From NCBI GenBank assembly GCA_025210265.1, contig JAOASD010000036.1, positions 1 to 64,000 on the forward strand: a stretch of DNA of 64,000 bases, read 5' to 3'. The stretch is from Pelagimonas sp. Lineage in GTDB: Bacteria; Pseudomonadota; Alphaproteobacteria; Rhodobacterales; Rhodobacteraceae. A program made the translations under genes and the position numbers. Position 1 is the stretch's first letter. Every line of letters begins with the position of its first letter. Under the pieces are notes generated by a model. It worked only from the letters and a program-made list of their open reading frames with translations, did not search any database and had not been told where the DNA came from. Shown here one piece after another: positions 61,745 through 64,000 of this stretch.

Positions 61745-62272
61745 ATGACAAAGTCGATCCTGATCACGGGCGGCGCGCGCTCTGGTAAAAGCCAGCTGGC
61801 CGAGCGCCTGACGCTGGAACTGGCCGCAGACAGCGGTGCCCCTGCCATTTATATCGCCACCGCACAGGCGTTTGACGGCGATACCGAAATGGCCGACCGG
61901 ATCACCCGCCATCAGGCGCGGCGCGGCGCGGAATGGACCACGCTGGCCGAACCGTTTGATCTGTGCGCTGCGTTGCGTGACAGTGATGGCGGTGCCCCCC
62001 GGCTGGTCGATTGCCTGACCCTTTGGCTGACCAATCTGATGCTGGATGAGCGCGACTGGCAGTCCGAATGCGACGCTTTGGTCGCGCTTTTGCCGCGCCT
62101 CACCGCGCCGGTGATTTTTGTAACAAACGAAGTGGGCGCGGGTATCGTGCCTGAAAACGCTCTGGCCCGGCGGTTCCGCGATGCGGCCGGGCTGATCAAC
62201 CAGCAGGTCGCCGAGGCCTGCGATGCGCTGTGGTTCTGCGTGGCAGGCCACCCAATCAAGGTGAAACCATGA
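61745..62272 (+). CDS. cobU: bifunctional adenosylcobinamide kinase/guanylyltransferase
   Basis: The 175-residue enzyme (CobU/CobP) has the P-loop ITGGARSGKSQLAERL (about 7-22), IATAQAFDGDTEMADRITRHQARRGAEWTTL (about 38-68), where the His of RHQARR is guanylylated, and the late FVTNEVGAGIVPENALARRFRD. It phosphorylates adenosylcobinamide and attaches GMP. It is divergent from the PduX-like operon across 43 bases and shares ATGA with cobT. Confidence 0.95.
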   Translation: MTKSILITGGARSGKSQLAERLTLELAADSGAPAIYIATAQAFDGDTEMADRITRHQARRGAEWTTLAEPFDLCAALRDSDGGAPRLVDCLTLWLTNLMLDERDWQSECDALVALLPRLTAPVIFVTNEVGAGIVPENALARRFRDAAGLINQQVAEACDALWFCVAGHPIKVKP

Positions 62273-63276
62273 CCTCTCTGACCCTGTCGGCCCTGTCCGA
62301 TATTGCCACCCTGCCCCTGACCGCCTTTGACAGCGCCAGCGCCGAGGCCGCAACCGCGCGCCAGAACCAGCTGACCAAACCGCCCGGTTCGCTGGGCCGG
62401 CTAGAGGAACTGGCCGCCTTTATGGCAGGCTGGCGCGGCACGGACCGCCCCGAAATCGCCAAGGCGCAGGCGTTGGTTTTTGCTGGCAATCACGGGGTCT
62501 GTGCGCAGGGGGTGAACCCGTTCCCGCAGGAAGTCACCGTGCAGATGGTCGCCAATTTCGAGGCAGGCGGCGCTGCGATCAACCAGCTGTGCAAGGCCTC
62601 CGGCGCGGATCTGGGCGTGGTCGCGCTGGATCTGGACAAGCCGACACAGGACTTCACCACCGCCCCCGCCATGAGCGAAGCCGAAGTGCTGGACGCCATG
62701 GCACGCGGTGCAGCGGCGGTGGATACCAGCGCCGACATCCTGCTGCTGGGTGAAATGGGCATCGGCAATTCCACCATCGCCGCGGCGCTGGCACTGGCTG
62801 TCTTTGGCGGCGAGGCCATCGACTGGGTCGGGCGCGGCACCGGGTCGGATTCCGATGGAATGAAGCACAAGGCAGACGTGATCACCCGCGGGCTGGCCCT
62901 GCACGCAGGCACCGACGCGATTGGCAAGCTCGCCGCGCTGGGGGGGCGGGAACAGGCCGCCATCTGTGGCGCAGTTCTGGCAGCCCGCGCCGCCCGCATC
63001 CCGGTCATTCTGGATGGCTATATCTGCACCGCCGCCGTAGCACCGCTGTTTGCTGCGCGCCCCGAAACGCTGGAACACTGCCAGATCGCGCATATGAGCG
63101 CCGAACCCGGCCATCGCAAGCTGGCCGAGGGCATGGGCAAGACACCCCTGCTGGATCTGGGCATGGCGCTTGGCGAAGGCTCCGGCGCGGCGCTGGCCCT
63201 ATCGGTCATCCGTGGCGCACTGGCCTGCCATAACGGCATGGCCACCTTTGCCGAAGCAGGCGTGTCCGACGCCTGA
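62269..63276 (+). CDS. cobT: nicotinate-nucleotide:DMB phosphoribosyltransferase CobT (CobU of P. denitrificans)
   Basis: The 335-residue enzyme contains QNQLTKPPGSLGRLEELAAF (about 27-46), FAGNHGVCAQGVNPFPQEVT (about 71-90), LLLGEMGIGNSTIAAAL (about 160-176) and GRGTGSDSDGMKHK, with the catalytic Glu near the late HMSAEPGHRKL. It activates dimethylbenzimidazole to alpha-ribazole phosphate. It should be followed by the synthase CobV/CobS, often divergent from this gene in relatives. Here glycerol kinase follows on the other strand. Confidence 0.95.
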   Translation: MTSLTLSALSDIATLPLTAFDSASAEAATARQNQLTKPPGSLGRLEELAAFMAGWRGTDRPEIAKAQALVFAGNHGVCAQGVNPFPQEVTVQMVANFEAGGAAINQLCKASGADLGVVALDLDKPTQDFTTAPAMSEAEVLDAMARGAAAVDTSADILLLGEMGIGNSTIAAALALAVFGGEAIDWVGRGTGSDSDGMKHKADVITRGLALHAGTDAIGKLAALGGREQAAICGAVLAARAARIPVILDGYICTAAVAPLFAARPETLEHCQIAHMSAEPGHRKLAEGMGKTPLLDLGMALGEGSGAALALSVIRGALACHNGMATFAEAGVSDA

Positions 63277-63289
63277 TTCACGTGGAGCG

Positions 63290-63304
63290 GGCGGTCAGAC
63301 CGCC
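63290..63304. terminator. hairpin at the convergent cobT/glpK ends
   Basis: GGCGGTCAGACCGCC is a perfect six-base stem (GGCGGT/ACCGCC) with a CAG loop and overlaps the glycerol kinase stop codon. There is no clear T-run, so it is a weak terminator candidate. Confidence 0.45.
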
Positions 63305-64000
63305 TGCGCCGCCGCCACCGCCCGCTGCCACGCGCTGTATTTCTGATCCCGCGTGGCGGTCTCCATCCCCGGCGCAAAGCTGCGCTCCAGCGCCCAGCCG
63401 CTGGCAAAGCCCGCCTGATCCGGGTAGATCCCCGCGCGCTGCCCGGCCAGCCAGGCCACGCCCAGCGCCGTTGTTTCCAGCACCTCGGGTCGGTCCACCG
63501 GCGCGTCCAGAATGTCGGACAGGAACTGCATCGCCCAGTCGCTTGCGCTCATCCCGCCATCGACGCGCAGGGTGGCACTATGGGCCATGCCCTCGGGCGC
63601 GCTGGCGGCCAGATCGGCCTGCATGGCCTCCATCAGATCGCGGGTCTGATAGCCGACGCTTTCCAGTGCGGCACGGGCAAATTCCGCAGGGCCGGAATTT
63701 CGCGTCAGGCCAAACACCGCGCCCCGGCACTCGGCATTCCAATAGGGCGCGCCAAGCCCGGTAAAGGCCGGGACCAGAACGACATTTTGTGTCGGGTCCG
63801 CCCGTTCGGCCAGCCCCTGCGTTTCCGGCGCGCCTTTGATGATCTGCAACCCATCGCGCAGCCATTGCACCACTGCACCGGCGACAAAGATCGCGCCTTC
63901 CAGCGCATAGGTCGGCTTTCCATCCAACTGATAGGCGATGGTCGTCAGCAGCCGGTTCTGCGAGGCCACCGGCACATCGCCCGTGTTCATAAGTGCAAAA
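63295..64000 (-). CDS. glpK: glycerol kinase, C-terminal part (cut by window edge)
   Basis: The visible 234 codons cover the C-terminal half of an FGGY-family kinase: LMNTGD and [23 protein letters not shown] near the start, then [26 protein letters not shown], and [43 protein letters not shown], which fit GlpK (about 500 residues in full). The frame runs off the window in the 5' direction, so the start and ATP-binding N-terminal domain are not seen. It makes glycerol-3-phosphate from glycerol and ATP. Confidence 0.93.
   Translation of the reverse strand, partial: FALMNTGDVPVASQNRLLTTIAYQLDGKPTYALEGAIFVAGAVVQWLRDGLQIIKGAPETQGLAERADPTQNVVLVPAFTGLGAPYWNAECRGAVFGLTRNSGPAEFARAALESVGYQTRDLMEAMQADLAASAPEGMAHSATLRVDGGMSASDWAMQFLSDILDAPVDRPEVLETTALGVAWLAGQRAGIYPDQAGFASGWALERSFAPGMETATRDQKYSAWQRAVAAAQAV

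Noticed and set aside
1-64000. tRNA, rRNA, CRISPR arrays, insertion sequences or prophage
   Set aside because: No cloverleaf with the invariant TTCGANTC arm, no regular spacer repeats, no transposase, integrase or structural phage gene were seen; the beta-helix gene alone is not evidence of a prophage.

Overview
The window is high-G+C alphaproteobacterial DNA, and its gene content and order point to the marine Roseobacter group (Rhodobacterales). The signs are an oxygen-dependent cobalamin pathway with CobG, a class I lysyl-tRNA synthetase, a CbiKLMQO-type cobalt transporter and a full-length CtrA-type site. No rRNA, tRNA, CRISPR array, insertion sequence or integrase was seen. Both window ends cut genes: a formate dehydrogenase alpha subunit at the left and glycerol kinase at the right.

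Bases 1-12,800 hold mostly housekeeping and transport genes: a universal stress protein, an Nfu-type Fe-S carrier, tsaB-rimI, a four-gene BMP-type nucleoside ABC transporter, a TauE/SafE permease with a TIGR02186-like partner, a thioesterase, an S49 peptidase, a mini zinc-ribbon membrane protein, a Na/Ca exchanger and a pteridine-reductase-like SDR. Bases 12,800-36,740 hold uvrC, priA, transaldolase, an orphan ParA with a kinase-like partner, a beta-barrel protein, a large beta-helix protein divergent from an ImmA-like protein, class I lysS, a TerB-like protein, an L,D-transpeptidase, a Tat-exported D,D-peptidase, nadD, ettA, a DUF3800 gene, a cold shock protein, a thioesterase/M29 peptidase pair and a ThDP enzyme.

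Bases 36,740-63,280 form a cobalamin supercluster. A cobalamin riboswitch precedes the ECF cobalt transporter cbiK-M-L-Q-O. Corrin-ring genes follow in two minus-strand operons (cobL-E-M-B-A-F and cobN-G-H-I-J) with cobK between them on the plus strand. A second riboswitch, on the minus strand, precedes DUF1636-cobW. Then come cobO, cobQ, bluB, cobC, cbiB, a PduX-like threonine kinase, cobU and cobT. Together they cover uroporphyrinogen III to the nucleotide loop. The cobaltochelatase partners CobS/CobT and the cobalamin synthase CobV/CobS are not in the window.

Three single genes with visibly lower G+C sit directly behind housekeeping or cob genes: a Rieske-family protein that has lost all six cluster-binding and disulfide residues (behind transaldolase), a DUF3800 protein with no standard start codon (behind ettA), and a DUF4062 TIR-like protein (between cobO and cobQ). 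They are the best leads for undescribed biology. Others are an ImmA-like protein without its catalytic His-Glu, which faces a beta-helix gene across a perfect inverted repeat, and the cobK/cobL pair whose start codons overlap head to head.
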